The notes: a model not told the origin generated them from the letters alone. A stretch of DNA of 64,000 nucleotides from Niallia circulans NBRC 13626 (GCF_001591585.1 NZ_BCVE01000004.1:62001-126000); one strand, 5' to 3'; counted from the first letter of the stretch, positions 15,890 to 25,309 are shown. Made by a program: numbers and translations.

Positions 15890-16378
15890 ATGGGTTGTGG
15901 AAAAAAAGAAGATATTCACGGTACATCCAGCTGCGTTTGCGAAGTGGTTCGTGCCATTAAAGATATCCAGGATAGCGCTGAAGACAATTGCGAATGTGAA
16001 ACTAACTGTTTCTCAGAGCCTTTAGGATCTCTTGTATCTCCAACAAAACGTAAAAAAGCAGATACACGTGTATTCGTATTAAGTAGTGCAGATGGCTCTC
16101 CATTCCATGCATTCTTTACAGGTCATGACTGCAACTGTGTTTCCATCTTTTTCAGAGTTGAAGATATTTTTGATAACTGCTGTGCAGTATTGAGAGTTCT
16201 TGCTCCTATTGGTAAAGATGGGGAAACTCTAGATATCGTTGGACACAAAGGAATCGACTTAAGCAAAATTTGTGAATTAGAAGGATTCCAACGCACTTCA
16301 AGCTGTATAACTGTTGACTTAAACTGCTTCTGTGCTGTTCAATGTATCGCTGACGTTGACTTAAATGTTTGTGACTAA
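15890..16378 (+). CDS. cotZ: Spore crust/outer coat protein, CotY/CotZ family
   Basis: A 162-residue cysteine-rich coat protein. It begins MGCGKKEDIHG and has many Cys in paired positions (CVCEV, CECETNC, CNCVS, CFCAVQC). CotY and CotZ build the disulfide-linked crust lattice of Bacillus spores. The sequence fits both; the place next to cotO and yjcA fits CotZ, and only one such gene is present here where B. subtilis has cotY and cotZ side by side. The SD AAGGAGG precedes the ATG. A terminator follows at 16410. Confidence 0.93.
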   Translation: MGCGKKEDIHGTSSCVCEVVRAIKDIQDSAEDNCECETNCFSEPLGSLVSPTKRKKADTRVFVLSSADGSPFHAFFTGHDCNCVSIFFRVEDIFDNCCAVLRVLAPIGKDGETLDIVGHKGIDLSKICELEGFQRTSSCITVDLNCFCAVQCIADVDLNVCD

Positions 16379-16409
16379 GGAATTACTAACTTTGTAAATG
16401 CTATACACT

Positions 16410-16440
16410 CGGAGGTCGTCTTTAAGACGCCTCCGTTTTT
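16410..16440 (+). terminator. Terminator of cotZ
   Basis: CGGAGGTCGTCTT pairs with AAGACGCCTCCG (12 bp, one G-T-type imperfection), followed by five T. Confidence 0.85.
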
Positions 16441-16643
16441 ATGGTCACTCCTTTCTCTCCGCCTTATATTTTATGCATAGGAAGAAGCAGGCATGTTATC
16501 AGACGAGTTTGATTCTATATGTTCACAAATTTGTTGAATATTGTATCGTGAAGTTTATTACTCCTTAAATCCTCCCTAATTCTTAAGCATTTTTTATGCT
16601 TGTACAATATTCAGCTTTTATAACTTCGATAAATAAAAAAAGA

Positions 16644-16784
16644 TTATTCCAAATGGATAAATAGTGACAAATATATCCTAGCGAGTAATATAGTGAATAA
16701 TGCCGCTATTATATTGATGACACCATAATATCCAATTTGAAATAACCGTCTTCTATTAACCGGGAAAGAATGTTTAAATACCAA
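16644..16784 (-). CDS. Small single-span membrane protein coupled to cotO
   Basis: A 46-residue ORF read by hand. TTG 16784 lies inside the end of cotO, in another frame, and overlaps it by 11 bases. The product begins VFKHSFPVNRRRLFQIGYYG, continues with one long hydrophobic span (VINIIAALFTILLARIYL) and ends SLFIHLE. The Arg run before the span predicts a cytoplasmic N-terminus. A GA-rich stretch (GAAGAGATT) can serve as SD. The clean basic-then-hydrophobic pattern in otherwise gene-free DNA argues for a real gene. I do not recognise a family; likely a sporulation gene by context. Confidence 0.5.
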   Translation of the reverse strand: MVFKHSFPVNRRRLFQIGYYGVINIIAALFTILLARIYLSLFIHLE

Positions 16785-17280
16785 TCATTTTAATCTCTTC
16801 AATCGATGCTATATTTAAAGTAACGATTGTCTGATCCATTAATTTTATATCGACTTTATCTGCATTTAAATCAACAACAAATCCACGAACTTTCTCCTTA
16901 GCAGTTACAACCAAACATGGGACTGGAGGTAACTGTTTTGGAAAATGAAGTAAGTACTCTAATTTCTCGACAATTCCCATTTCTTTAAAGCTTTTTAATC
17001 GTTTAAAGGCGGGTTTTCTTGGTACTTTTTCCACTTGCTGTTCCTGATAGGTTTGAATTTGTTCTTGCACATTTGTAGTGCCTTGTTTTTCGACTCCTTC
17101 TTTCACAGAATCTTTTTTCGCTTTTACTTCTTGGAGCGCCTCTTCCTTCTGCTTTTTTTCCATCAGCTCTTTGTATTGTTTCTGTTTAGAAATATTTGCT
17201 GAATAGCTCACTTGCATATTGCCCTTCATCGTTTTTGTGCCTGACTGAGAAAGATAAGGTTTACTATTCTCACTATACAT
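16774..17280 (-). CDS. cotO: Spore coat protein CotO
   Basis: A 168-residue CotO (YjbX) homologue, a morphogenetic coat protein controlling late outer-coat assembly. The middle is a charged Lys/Glu/Gln-rich, probably coiled region. The conserved C-terminal part has MGIVEKLEYLLHFPKQLPPVPCLVVTA and GFVVDLNADKVDIKLMDQTIVTLNIASIEEIKMIGI. It is shorter than the B. subtilis protein as I recall it. ATG 17280 follows TAGGAGGTGAT; the GTG at 17289 overlaps that site. A 46-residue ORF overlaps its 3' end. It is next to fabI, as in B. subtilis. Confidence 0.88.
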   Translation of the reverse strand: MYSENSKPYLSQSGTKTMKGNMQVSYSANISKQKQYKELMEKKQKEEALQEVKAKKDSVKEGVEKQGTTNVQEQIQTYQEQQVEKVPRKPAFKRLKSFKEMGIVEKLEYLLHFPKQLPPVPCLVVTAKEKVRGFVVDLNADKVDIKLMDQTIVTLNIASIEEIKMIGI

Positions 17281-17420
17281 CTTTATCACCTCCTAAAACA
17301 GATAACACAAAATTTATAGGATTCATCCTAATGTATGCATGATTCGCCTAATATGTAACTTGAAATAACAAAAAAAGAAAGGTAGTACAAAGAGTAGAAT
17401 TGGCGCAAAGAAAAAGAACA

Positions 17421-17457
17421 AAAAAAAGACAGTCAATCAACTGATCGGCTGTCTTGC
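17421..17457 (-). terminator. Terminator of fabI
   Basis: On the minus strand AAGACAG pairs with CTGTCTT around a 16-nt loop and is followed by eight T. It starts just after the fabI stop. Confidence 0.75.
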
Positions 17458-17463
17458 ATGAAA

Positions 17464-18237
17464 TTAACCAACAATATGGAAACCTGAGTCAACATGAATG
17501 TTTTCTCCTGTTATCCCTCTTGCTAAATCACTGAATAAGAATAATGCTGTATCGCCTACTTCTTCTGGAGTAGTTGTTCTTCTAAGTGGAGAACGTTCTT
17601 CAATTTCTTTAAGAATGGAATTGAAATCACTGATTCCTTTTGCTGATAATGTACGAATTGGACCTGCAGAAATAGAGTTAACTCGAATCCCTTCTTTTCC
17701 TAGGTCAGCAGCTAAGTAACGAACACTAGCATCTAATGAAGCTTTAGCAACACCCATTACATTATAATTTCTAATAGCGCGCTCTCCGCCTAAATAAGTA
17801 AGTGTAACAATGCTTCCCCCTTCTGTCATTAACCCTTTAGCTTCTTTTGCTACAGCAGTTAAAGAATAAGAGCTAATATTATGGGCAAGCAAGAATCCGT
17901 CTCTTGTTGTATTCATATAGTCACCTTGCAGCTCTTCTTTATGAGCAAAAGCAATACAATGAGCAATGCCATGAATAGTTCCTACTTCTTTTTTTATTGT
18001 TTCAAAACAAGTAGCAATCTCTTGGTCATTAGTAACATCGCATGGTAAAACAATACTATCTGTTGAATCTAAAGTTGCAACAAGGTCACGAACGCTTTTT
18101 TCTAATCTTTCCCCTGCATAAGTAAAAATTAAACGAGCACCTGCTTTATGCAAGGAAGTCGCAATTCCCCATGCAATACTTCTTTTATTCGCAACACCCA
18201 TAACTACATAGGTTTTGCCTTTTAACGAAAAAGTCAT
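17464..18237 (-). CDS. fabI: Enoyl-[acyl-carrier-protein] reductase (NADH)
   Basis: The 257-residue FabI reduces trans-2-enoyl-ACP to acyl-ACP, the last step of each fatty-acid elongation round, in the cytoplasm. It is a short-chain dehydrogenase with GVANKRSIAWGIA for cofactor binding. The catalytic Tyr and Lys are in YNVMGVAKASLDASVRYLA (Y-x6-K). The segment SAGPIRTLSAKGI is typical of FabI and the triclosan-sensitive type. The start follows AGGAGGAATAAG. A FapR operator lies 31-49 bases upstream. It is a single-gene unit with its own terminator. Confidence 0.97.
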   Translation of the reverse strand: MTFSLKGKTYVVMGVANKRSIAWGIATSLHKAGARLIFTYAGERLEKSVRDLVATLDSTDSIVLPCDVTNDQEIATCFETIKKEVGTIHGIAHCIAFAHKEELQGDYMNTTRDGFLLAHNISSYSLTAVAKEAKGLMTEGGSIVTLTYLGGERAIRNYNVMGVAKASLDASVRYLAADLGKEGIRVNSISAGPIRTLSAKGISDFNSILKEIEERSPLRRTTTPEEVGDTALFLFSDLARGITGENIHVDSGFHIVG

Positions 18238-18267
18238 TCTTATTCCTCCTATATACTATTACAAGTT

Positions 18268-18286
18268 ATTAGTACCTAGTACTAAT
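18268..18286 (-). promoter_or_regulatory. FapR operator of fabI
   Basis: ATTAGTACCTAGTACTAAT has perfect 8 bp arms (ATTAGTAC / GTACTAAT) around CTA, the FapR palindrome as known from B. subtilis. It lies just upstream of the fabI ribosome site and probably overlaps its promoter or transcription start. FapR would release it when malonyl-CoA rises. The fapR gene is not in the window. Confidence 0.9.
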
Positions 18287-18448
18287 TTTACTACAAAAAC
18301 GCAAAAAAAGAAAGCACTGTTGTAATAGGCGATTTAATCATTTTCTTCTATTTAAAAAACTCTATCATTTCTTTCAGCAAAAACTATTCATTAGTCCCAT
18401 CTTCCCTTTATCTACTTTCATTCCCATTAAAAGGAACCAAACTCTGAA

Positions 18449-18490
18449 AAAAGCTTTCTCTTCCTTTTATCAAAAGAAAGAGAAAGCTTG
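18449..18490 (-). terminator. Terminator of mgtE-yjbQ
   Basis: AAGCTTTCTCTT pairs with AAGAGAAAGCTT (12 bp) around a 15-nt loop. A T-rich run follows on the minus strand. Confidence 0.8.
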
Positions 18491-18500
18491 GTTTACTTGC

Positions 18501-20354
18501 TTACTTATAATTAAACTCTAGTTGGCGTTTTAATTCTGTTACATACGAGTGTGATCCTGTAACAAGAAGATGATCATTAAGCTGTAATTCTGTATCTCCA
18601 TGTGGAATAACAAAATCAGAGCCTCTGAAAATGCGAACGAAAATAACGTCTCCCGTAAATGGGAACGAGCGCAAGGACATCCCTTCAAATTCTTTGTTTC
18701 TTAAAGTAATCTCATGTAATGCTGTTTCCGTATTACCAAGTAAGGCAAATATATTTGGTGATTGAATTAATGCCGTTAATAATGCCTTCGTTGAAGTAAG
18801 CATAGAGAAAACTTCGATATCTTCTCTGCGCAGCACTTCTTCTTTCTCCATGTTCTCGACACGACAAATAACTCGGTCTACCCCTGCCCTTTTTATCATC
18901 AAGCTCATCTCAGCATTTAAGTAAGAATCTCCTGTGGAAACAACAACAATATCAGCTCCATAAATATCTGTTTGTTGCAGTATATCCTCTGAATAATTTT
19001 CCAACTCAATGATTTCAAATAGGGAGTCCGCAATTTGAAAATCATGTTTTTCTTGTTTTTTATGATAAAAAGTAACATCATACAATGTGGACTTTAACTC
19101 TTGATAAACCTGCATGGTTACCTGATTAACCCCAATAATAGAAACATTTATCACTTTTTCACGTGCAGCCTCTTTAGGGAATAGCTTTTTAAAGACAACT
19201 GGCGTAATGATACAAGAAATAATCGCTACCAGAATAAAAGTACCACTCATTTGGGTAGTAATAATATTCAATCGCTCCCCAATTGTCGCTGCTGCAATTA
19301 CAAGGGATAAGGTTGAAGTTAATAAAAATCCAGATGCAACAATTGTTTTAGTATCATACCATTTTTTTAAATAATAGATTGGCAGCAGCTTACTTACTAA
19401 TAATGCCACTAATAGTAATGGGATAAATAGCAATAGTTTAAGATCAGTAAATAATGACCATATATCCATCTCCACACCAATCATCACAAAGAATATAGGA
19501 ATTAGAAATCCATAACCAAAGGAATCAAGCTGATGAACCAATTCCTCATTTGGCGATAATAATGACACTAGGACCCCTGCCAAGAAAGCGCCCAAGATAT
19601 GCTCCGCTCCAACAGATTCGGAAAGTGCAACAAGAAAAATGATTAGTGCAAATACTGCTCTCGTACCAATTTGCACGGTTCCGCGGGAAAGAGTATCCAT
19701 AAATTTTTTATTTTTTATTCTTCTACCAACAAAGTAAAGAATTAACCCTGCTCCAAAAAGAATTAATAGCAGCCAAGTATTTCCTCCTGATTCATGGATA
19801 GAAGCAAAAACAGCAAGCAAAATCATCGTGACTAAGTCTGCAATTACAGCCACCAGCAAAATAATTTGCCCAATAACTGATTTCATTATATTTGCTTCTT
19901 TTAAAGTAGGTACTACAACTCCTAAAGAGATAGTTGCAATAATTATTGTCATTAAGAAAGTACTATCAACAAAACCAGCGAATACAAACAAGAAGCTTAA
20001 TCCAATGGAAAGAACGAGAATTGCTGCAAAAATAATAATTGCCGTTTGAAAGGATTTTGGCTCCAATTCTCCATTAGGCAGAGTCTCTCTTTTTTTCTTA
20101 CTAGAGAAAGCAGAAAAGTCTATCTCTAACCCACTTAAAAACATTAAAAAGATAAATCCTAATGTTGATAGCGTTTCTAGCCACATATCCTGTTCGACTA
20201 GATTAAATCCGCTTTTTCCTATAATTAATCCCATCAAAATTTCGGCAACAACTACCGGAATGACATTCAATTTAAGTCGCTGCAAAATAATGGGGGTTAA
20301 TAGAGCTACCGTCACCACGATAACTAGTGATGCGAAAGATGCACCATGTGCCAT
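18501..20354 (-). CDS. yjbQ: CPA2 family monovalent cation/H+ antiporter YjbQ
   Basis: A 617-residue antiporter of the CPA2 (KefB-like) family, the YjbQ counterpart. About twelve membrane segments fill the first 390 residues, with VALSESVGAEHILGAFLAGVLV and GYGFLIPIFFVMIGVEMD typical of the exchanger domain. A cytoplasmic RCK/TrkA-N module follows from about residue 400 (INVSIIGVNQVTMQVYQEL), then a TrkA-C module (RNKEFEGMSLRSFPFTGDVIFVRIFRG). It likely exchanges Na+ or K+ for H+ across the membrane. It lies 19 bases after mgtE, so the two form an ion-transport operon. Confidence 0.9.
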   Translation of the reverse strand: MAHGASFASLVIVVTVALLTPIILQRLKLNVIPVVVAEILMGLIIGKSGFNLVEQDMWLETLSTLGFIFLMFLSGLEIDFSAFSSKKKRETLPNGELEPKSFQTAIIIFAAILVLSIGLSFLFVFAGFVDSTFLMTIIIATISLGVVVPTLKEANIMKSVIGQIILLVAVIADLVTMILLAVFASIHESGGNTWLLLILFGAGLILYFVGRRIKNKKFMDTLSRGTVQIGTRAVFALIIFLVALSESVGAEHILGAFLAGVLVSLLSPNEELVHQLDSFGYGFLIPIFFVMIGVEMDIWSLFTDLKLLLFIPLLLVALLVSKLLPIYYLKKWYDTKTIVASGFLLTSTLSLVIAAATIGERLNIITTQMSGTFILVAIISCIITPVVFKKLFPKEAAREKVINVSIIGVNQVTMQVYQELKSTLYDVTFYHKKQEKHDFQIADSLFEIIELENYSEDILQQTDIYGADIVVVSTGDSYLNAEMSLMIKRAGVDRVICRVENMEKEEVLRREDIEVFSMLTSTKALLTALIQSPNIFALLGNTETALHEITLRNKEFEGMSLRSFPFTGDVIFVRIFRGSDFVIPHGDTELQLNDHLLVTGSHSYVTELKRQLEFNYK

Positions 20355-20373
20355 CCCTATCCCTCCTTTTTTT

Positions 20374-21744
20374 CTAATTTGTTAAATAACTCATAAACAT
20401 TGTTGCCATACCAAAATAAATCAAAATACTGATGATATCATTTATTGTCGTAATAAACGGCCCTGAGGCAACGGCTGGATCAATTTTAAATTTATGCATA
20501 ATAAGAGGAATGATTGCCCCAGCTATTGTAGCAACAATTAGTGTTCCAAGAATCGAAATGCCCACTAGCATTCCTAAAAAGAAATCACCCTTCCATATAT
20601 ACACCACAACCATAACAAGCAACCCACAGATTGTTCCGGTAATAAGCCCAGTCCCCGCTTCTCTTCCTATTAACTTCCAACTGCTTTCTTTGCCAATATT
20701 CCCAGTAGCTATCCCACGAACGGCTACAGCTAAGGCTTGTGTTCCGGTATTTCCAGCCATTCCTGCAATAAGCGGAATAAATACAGCAAGGATAGCAACT
20801 TGGTCTAATGTTTTTTCAAATCGACCAATTAAGCTTGCAGTAAACATGCCAAGAAATAATAAGATAATTAGCCATGGCAATCTCTTTTTAGCAGCAGAAA
20901 AGGGATGCTGGTCAACGAAATCCATGTTTGAAACAGCAGCAAATTTAGAATAATCCTCCGAAGCCTCTTCTTGCATGACGTCTACAATATCATCAATGGT
21001 AATAATCCCAAGCAGCCTTTTTTGAAAATCAACCACAGGCAATGCCAAGAAATCATAGTCTTGCATTTTTCTTGCTACTTCCTCTTGGTCTTCACTTACA
21101 GAAACAGAATAAATGCGATCATTCATAATTTCCTTTATGAGCGTCTGATTATCACTAACAATTAAACTTCGCAACGAGACAACGCCTACTAATTGCTTTT
21201 GTTCATTAACAACATATATATAGTAGATTGTTTCCGCATTAGGAGCTTCTCTTTTCAGGATCTCCATAGCAGATGCTACCGTTTGTTCTGCAGATAAACT
21301 AATGTAGTCAACTGTCATAATACTCCCGGCTGTAGACTCTTCATAGTGCATAAGTGCTTTAAGACGTGCCGTAGTCGGCTGGTCCATTATTGCCAAATAG
21401 CTTTCTACTTGCTCTTTATCCAACACATTTAAAATATCGACAGCATCATCAACGGACATATTCGCTAATGTCTCTGCAACGTAATCGGGTAATAGTTTAG
21501 CAAACAACGCTTGATATTCCCAATTATCCATTTGTAAGTTCTCGAACATCTCTGCAATTTCACTTGGAGCTAAATATTCAAAAACTTGAGCTCTTTCTTC
21601 AATCTCCATTTCCTTAAAAAATGAAGCTTGATCATATGGATGTAAATCAAGGAAATTTTTTCGGAATTCTTGTAAGTTTTCATTTTGTAAAGAATGGAGA
21701 ATTACAGCATGCTGTGCTTCATTTGTTAATATTTTCTCTACCAT
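20374..21744 (-). CDS. mgtE: Magnesium transporter MgtE
   Basis: A 456-residue MgtE channel for Mg2+. The N-terminal superhelical domain (to about 130) has DVDDAVDIL-type helices, two CBS domains span about 135-255, and five membrane segments follow, with PLIAGMAGNTGTQALAVAVRGIATG and ASGPFITTINDI lining the pore. The N and CBS domains gate the pore by sensing cytoplasmic Mg2+. No M-box riboswitch is visible in the short leader (about 140 bases to prpE). yjbQ is co-transcribed. SD AGGAGGAAGAA precedes the start. Confidence 0.95.
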   Translation of the reverse strand: MVEKILTNEAQHAVILHSLQNENLQEFRKNFLDLHPYDQASFFKEMEIEERAQVFEYLAPSEIAEMFENLQMDNWEYQALFAKLLPDYVAETLANMSVDDAVDILNVLDKEQVESYLAIMDQPTTARLKALMHYEESTAGSIMTVDYISLSAEQTVASAMEILKREAPNAETIYYIYVVNEQKQLVGVVSLRSLIVSDNQTLIKEIMNDRIYSVSVSEDQEEVARKMQDYDFLALPVVDFQKRLLGIITIDDIVDVMQEEASEDYSKFAAVSNMDFVDQHPFSAAKKRLPWLIILLFLGMFTASLIGRFEKTLDQVAILAVFIPLIAGMAGNTGTQALAVAVRGIATGNIGKESSWKLIGREAGTGLITGTICGLLVMVVVYIWKGDFFLGMLVGISILGTLIVATIAGAIIPLIMHKFKIDPAVASGPFITTINDIISILIYFGMATMFMSYLTN

Positions 21745-21925
21745 CTAGTTCTTCCTCCTCTCATAAAAAAATAATATGATTTTTATAGTAACAAAAGATA
21801 AACAATTTGTCTTTTATTTATACATAAACAAATTACTCTCTTTATAATTCCCCAAATAGAGAAACAATTAACAAAAATGCACATTATAGCAATTGGGTAT
21901 AGTAAAAGGTAAAGGAGTGATTTTA

Positions 21926-22684
21926 ATGAAGCTTGATATCATTGGAGATATCCATGGATGTTACGAGGAATTTACGCTTTTAACTGAAAAATTAGGCTAT
22001 AGTTGGGACCAAGGTTATCCTTTGCATCCAGCAGGAAGAAAGCTTGCCTTTGTTGGTGATTTAACAGATCGAGGTCCCGCTTCCTTAACGGTTATCGAAA
22101 CGGTTTATTTATTAGTTAAGAAAGAGTTAGCTTATTATGTACCTGGAAACCATTGTGATAAACTATACCGTTTCTTCTTAGGAAGAAAGGTAAAAATTGC
22201 CCATGGCTTGGAAACAACTGTTGCCGAATGGGAGCAATTAAATAAAAAGGAACAACAAAGAATAAGAAGGATGTTTAAAGAGTTATACGAAAATGCACCA
22301 TTATACCATATCTTAGACAATCAAAAAATTGTCATTGCCCATGCAGGTATTCGTGAAGATTATATTGGACAGTACCATAATAAAGTAAAAACCTTTGTGC
22401 TTTATGGCGATATCACCGGAGAGGTTCATGGGAACGGTTCTCCTGTAAGAAGAGATTGGGCCAAAAAGTATAAAGGAAAACCGATTGTTGTATATGGACA
22501 CACCCCTGTGCGCAATGTAAGAGAAATGAATCGAACATACAACATAGATACCGGCGCGGTCTTCGGAGGGAAATTAACGGCACTTCAATATCCAGAACTA
22601 ACTGTTGAATCTGTGTGTTCCAGTATGCCTCTTATAGATGAAAAATTTCGCACATTCGATACAGAAACAGCAAAGAATCATTAA
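21926..22684 (+). CDS. prpE: Bis(5'-nucleosyl)-tetraphosphatase PrpE
   Basis: A 252-residue PPP-type metallophosphatase, the PrpE (YjbP) counterpart, which splits Ap4A-like dinucleotides and has phosphatase activity. All signature motifs are seen: [30 protein letters not shown] and the late YGHTPV with [15 protein letters not shown]. In B. subtilis the enzyme has been linked to germination. ATG 21926 follows AAAGGAGTGATT; the frame extends upstream to 21893 without a better site. It is divergent from mgtE and convergent with the pseudouridine synthase gene. Confidence 0.93.
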   Translation: MKLDIIGDIHGCYEEFTLLTEKLGYSWDQGYPLHPAGRKLAFVGDLTDRGPASLTVIETVYLLVKKELAYYVPGNHCDKLYRFFLGRKVKIAHGLETTVAEWEQLNKKEQQRIRRMFKELYENAPLYHILDNQKIVIAHAGIREDYIGQYHNKVKTFVLYGDITGEVHGNGSPVRRDWAKKYKGKPIVVYGHTPVRNVREMNRTYNIDTGAVFGGKLTALQYPELTVESVCSSMPLIDEKFRTFDTETAKNH

Positions 22685-22704
22685 TTCAGTTTAGCAAAAT
22701 AAGT

Positions 22705-22748
22705 AAAAAGAGTGAAGGTTCCTTTTAAATGGATTCTTCACTCTTTTT
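22705..22748. terminator. Terminator between prpE and yjbO
   Basis: A 13 bp stem (AAAAAGAGTGAAG / CTTCACTCTTTTT) with an 18-nt loop. It overlaps the end of the minus-strand yjbO gene and can end both convergent units. Confidence 0.8.
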
Positions 22749-23633
22749 TAATTTCTGTTCGAGCCTTTTCATATCATCAGGGAGATCAACTGTAAAAGTA
22801 ATCGATTGTTTCGTCACAGGATGCGTAAACTTAAGATAAAAACAATGTAGAGCTTGCCGATTTATCCAATCTCGTTTTCCTCCATATAAATCGTCACCTA
22901 AAAGCGGATGTCCCTGATAAGCTAGATGAACACGAATCTGGTGCGTTCTTCCAGTCTCTAAAGACAATTCCACAAGAGATAAATGCTTATCCTGTGCTAA
23001 TACACGATATTGTGTAATGGCTGATTGGCCATCTTTCCTTACTTCTCTTTTAATAATACTGTCCGAGCATCTGCCAATTGGCTCATTAATGGTAGCAGCT
23101 AACGGAGAAATTTGCCCTTCAGCAAAAGCGAGATATTTTCTTTTTACATCACCGCCTTTTTGCTGTTCACTAAGTAAATGGTGAATGTGACGATGTTTCG
23201 CAATCAGCACTAATCCAGATGTATCCCGATCTAATCTCGTGACAATATGGGTTGTTGCTTCAATTCCTTGCTTTTGATAGTAGCCTACTAAAGCATTAGC
23301 CAAACTACCACTAGGATGCTCTCTTGATGGTATCGTATTCATCCCATATTCTTTTTGTACAATTAATAGATACTCATCCTCAAAGACAATGTTTAACAAG
23401 ATCTGTTCTGGAATTAAGCCGCTACTAGGCAGCTCCGGTGGAAAAGAAACCACTAATTGATCGCCTTCCTTTAACGTATAGCGAACATTTTCTTCTTTTT
23501 CGTTAACAAGAATCTTCCCACCCTTAAACTTTATATCTGTTATAGCTGCCTTAGAGATTTGTTGAGTCTTCAAAAATTCCTTAATGGTCATGCCTTTTTC
23601 CTGCTGCATAACCCACTCTAACGTAAAGCTCAA
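22725..23633 (-). CDS. yjbO: RluD-family pseudouridine synthase YjbO
   Basis: A 302-residue RNA pseudouridine synthase of the RluA/RluC/RluD family. An S4-like N-terminal part is followed by the catalytic block HIVTRLDRDTSGLVLIAKH near residue 135, with the catalytic Asp in RLDRDTSG. GRTHQIRVHLAYQGHPLLGDDLYGG follows. The exact target uridine cannot be read. TTG 23633 is the start, with AGGAG seven bases upstream. It follows nadK after 21 bases, in the yjbM-nadK-yjbO order of B. subtilis. Confidence 0.92.
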   Translation of the reverse strand: MSFTLEWVMQQEKGMTIKEFLKTQQISKAAITDIKFKGGKILVNEKEENVRYTLKEGDQLVVSFPPELPSSGLIPEQILLNIVFEDEYLLIVQKEYGMNTIPSREHPSGSLANALVGYYQKQGIEATTHIVTRLDRDTSGLVLIAKHRHIHHLLSEQQKGGDVKRKYLAFAEGQISPLAATINEPIGRCSDSIIKREVRKDGQSAITQYRVLAQDKHLSLVELSLETGRTHQIRVHLAYQGHPLLGDDLYGGKRDWINRQALHCFYLKFTHPVTKQSITFTVDLPDDMKRLEQKLKKSEESI

Positions 23634-23654
23634 GCTATCGCTCCTGTCTCTTTC

Positions 23655-24449
23655 TTATTCAGAAATGAAAGAATCATGTACTCGTTTCCAAAACGGAAAC
23701 GGTCGAAACCTTGCAAACCGTACTTTTTCTTCTGCTACTCGATATTGAATCGAATGTACTTTTTTATGTAATAGATTCAAATGATCAATAGAGATTTGAA
23801 AATTAGGTTCATTTACTGGCTTTAATACACATGTATGATGTTTCGGTAAAATTAATGGGGAGCCAACCGTTCGAAAGACTCTATTATTTATGGAAGCCAT
23901 TTCTGCCAACTGTATTGCTTCAATGGAAGGATGCACAATCGCTCCGCCTAAAGCTTTATTATAAGCAGTACTTCCAGAAGGGGTAGATACACAAAGACCA
24001 TCCCCTCTAAATCGTTCGAAATGTTTGCCGCTCATTTCTACGTCCATAACAAAGGTTCCTTCCATACTTTTCACCGTTGATTCATTTAATGCTAAATATC
24101 TCGTTTCTTTCTCCTCATTTTGATAACGAACTATCACTTCTAAAATTGGATATTCAATAATGTTATATGGCGTTTTTGCTATCGCAATGACGAGTTTTTC
24201 TAACTCAGCTGGCGTCCAGTCTGCATAAAAACCTAAATGACCAGTATGCATCCCAACAAAGGCTGTTTTATCTAAACGATTGCTGTATCGATGAAATGCA
24301 TAAAGAAGTGTCCCATCTCCCCCTACGGAGACAACAATATCCGGCTCTTCTTCATCATATTCCAATTCAAAATCAAGCAAATATTGTTTTATTATTTGGA
24401 CTAAGTTTTCTGATTTCGAATCACCCTTTGAGGTAACGGCAAATTTCAT
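23655..24449 (-). CDS. nadK: NAD kinase
   Basis: A 264-residue NAD kinase (PpnKA/YjbN type), which makes NADP from NAD and ATP. The GGDGT motif lies near residue 47 ([17 protein letters not shown]), the NE/D region in LNESTVKS, and the Gly-rich loop [23 protein letters not shown]. The length is normal. It lies between the alarmone synthetase and pseudouridine synthase genes, in the conserved yjbM-N-O operon. Confidence 0.96.
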   Translation of the reverse strand: MKFAVTSKGDSKSENLVQIIKQYLLDFELEYDEEEPDIVVSVGGDGTLLYAFHRYSNRLDKTAFVGMHTGHLGFYADWTPAELEKLVIAIAKTPYNIIEYPILEVIVRYQNEEKETRYLALNESTVKSMEGTFVMDVEMSGKHFERFRGDGLCVSTPSGSTAYNKALGGAIVHPSIEAIQLAEMASINNRVFRTVGSPLILPKHHTCVLKPVNEPNFQISIDHLNLLHKKVHSIQYRVAEEKVRFARFRPFPFWKRVHDSFISE

Positions 24450-24527
24450 AAGTTTGGTAGCTCCTCTTCTCAGTTTTTAGAAATGCAGAATATCTTTGAA
24501 TTTTCTTTTGTGATTTATAACTAAAAA

Positions 24528-25160
24528 CTACTTATTCTTATCATTTTCTTTCTTGCGGTTAAAGAAAGCCTGTGCTTCTTGAATTTCGCCCCGGATTAAA
24601 GACATTTCTTTATCTAATCGAAAGGCAGCTTCTGCAGCTCCTTGCAATCTCATTTTAATATCTTCGGGAAATTGGCCTTTATACTTATAATTTAGCGAAT
24701 GTTCAATCGTCGCCCAAAAATTCATTGCAAGCGTACGAATTTGAATTTCGACTAATAGTTTCTTTTCCCCATTTATGGTTTGTACTGGATAGACAATTAC
24801 CACGTGGTAAGAACGATAGCCGCTTTCTTTCCTATGTAAGATGTAATCTCTCTCTTCTACAATCTCAAAATCATTTCTTTGTCTTAATAGTTCAACAACT
24901 CTTATAATATCGTCAACAAATGGACACATCATCCGAAGTCCCGCGATATCTTGCATTTCTGTTTCTAGTTTATCTAAAGATATGCCCTTTTCATTTGCCT
25001 TATCCAATATACTTGCTATTGGTTTTACACGTCCTGTTACAAATTCTATTGGAGAATGATCATCTTCATGATCAAATTGACGTCTCATTCCTTTGAGTTT
25101 AACCTTTAGCTCATCTACCGCTTGTTTATATGGCGCCAAAAATTGATCCCACTGTTTCAT
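24528..25160 (-). CDS. relQ: Small alarmone synthetase (GTP pyrophosphokinase) RelQ/YjbM
   Basis: A 210-residue single-domain (p)ppGpp synthetase (SAS1, YjbM). The RelA/SpoT synthetase motifs are visible: GRVKPIASILDKA, DIAGLRMMCPFVDDI, KESGYRSYHVVIVYPV and VEIQIRTLAMNFWATIEHSLNYKYK. There is no hydrolase domain, and the C-terminal helix DKEMSLIRGEIQEAQAFF fits tetramer formation. It raises alarmone levels in stress and in B. subtilis is activated by pppGpp. It starts the operon with nadK and yjbO. Confidence 0.95.
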   Translation of the reverse strand: MKQWDQFLAPYKQAVDELKVKLKGMRRQFDHEDDHSPIEFVTGRVKPIASILDKANEKGISLDKLETEMQDIAGLRMMCPFVDDIIRVVELLRQRNDFEIVEERDYILHRKESGYRSYHVVIVYPVQTINGEKKLLVEIQIRTLAMNFWATIEHSLNYKYKGQFPEDIKMRLQGAAEAAFRLDKEMSLIRGEIQEAQAFFNRKKENDKNK

Positions 25161-25309
25161 ATATATAACACCTCAATTCCAAGGTTCTTTTCAGACGAGG
25201 CATTTCTTTTATAGAAGATTTGTCGATTACTATCTATTTTTTTTCAAAACAGGCAGAGTTACACCATTAAAACATGTATAAATCTGCTTCTATTCAATCT
25301 AACAAATCA

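Noticed and set aside
19828-20953. Plus-strand frames opposite yjbQ and mgtE
   Set aside because: They mirror the membrane segments of the real minus-strand genes and have no ribosome sites of their own.
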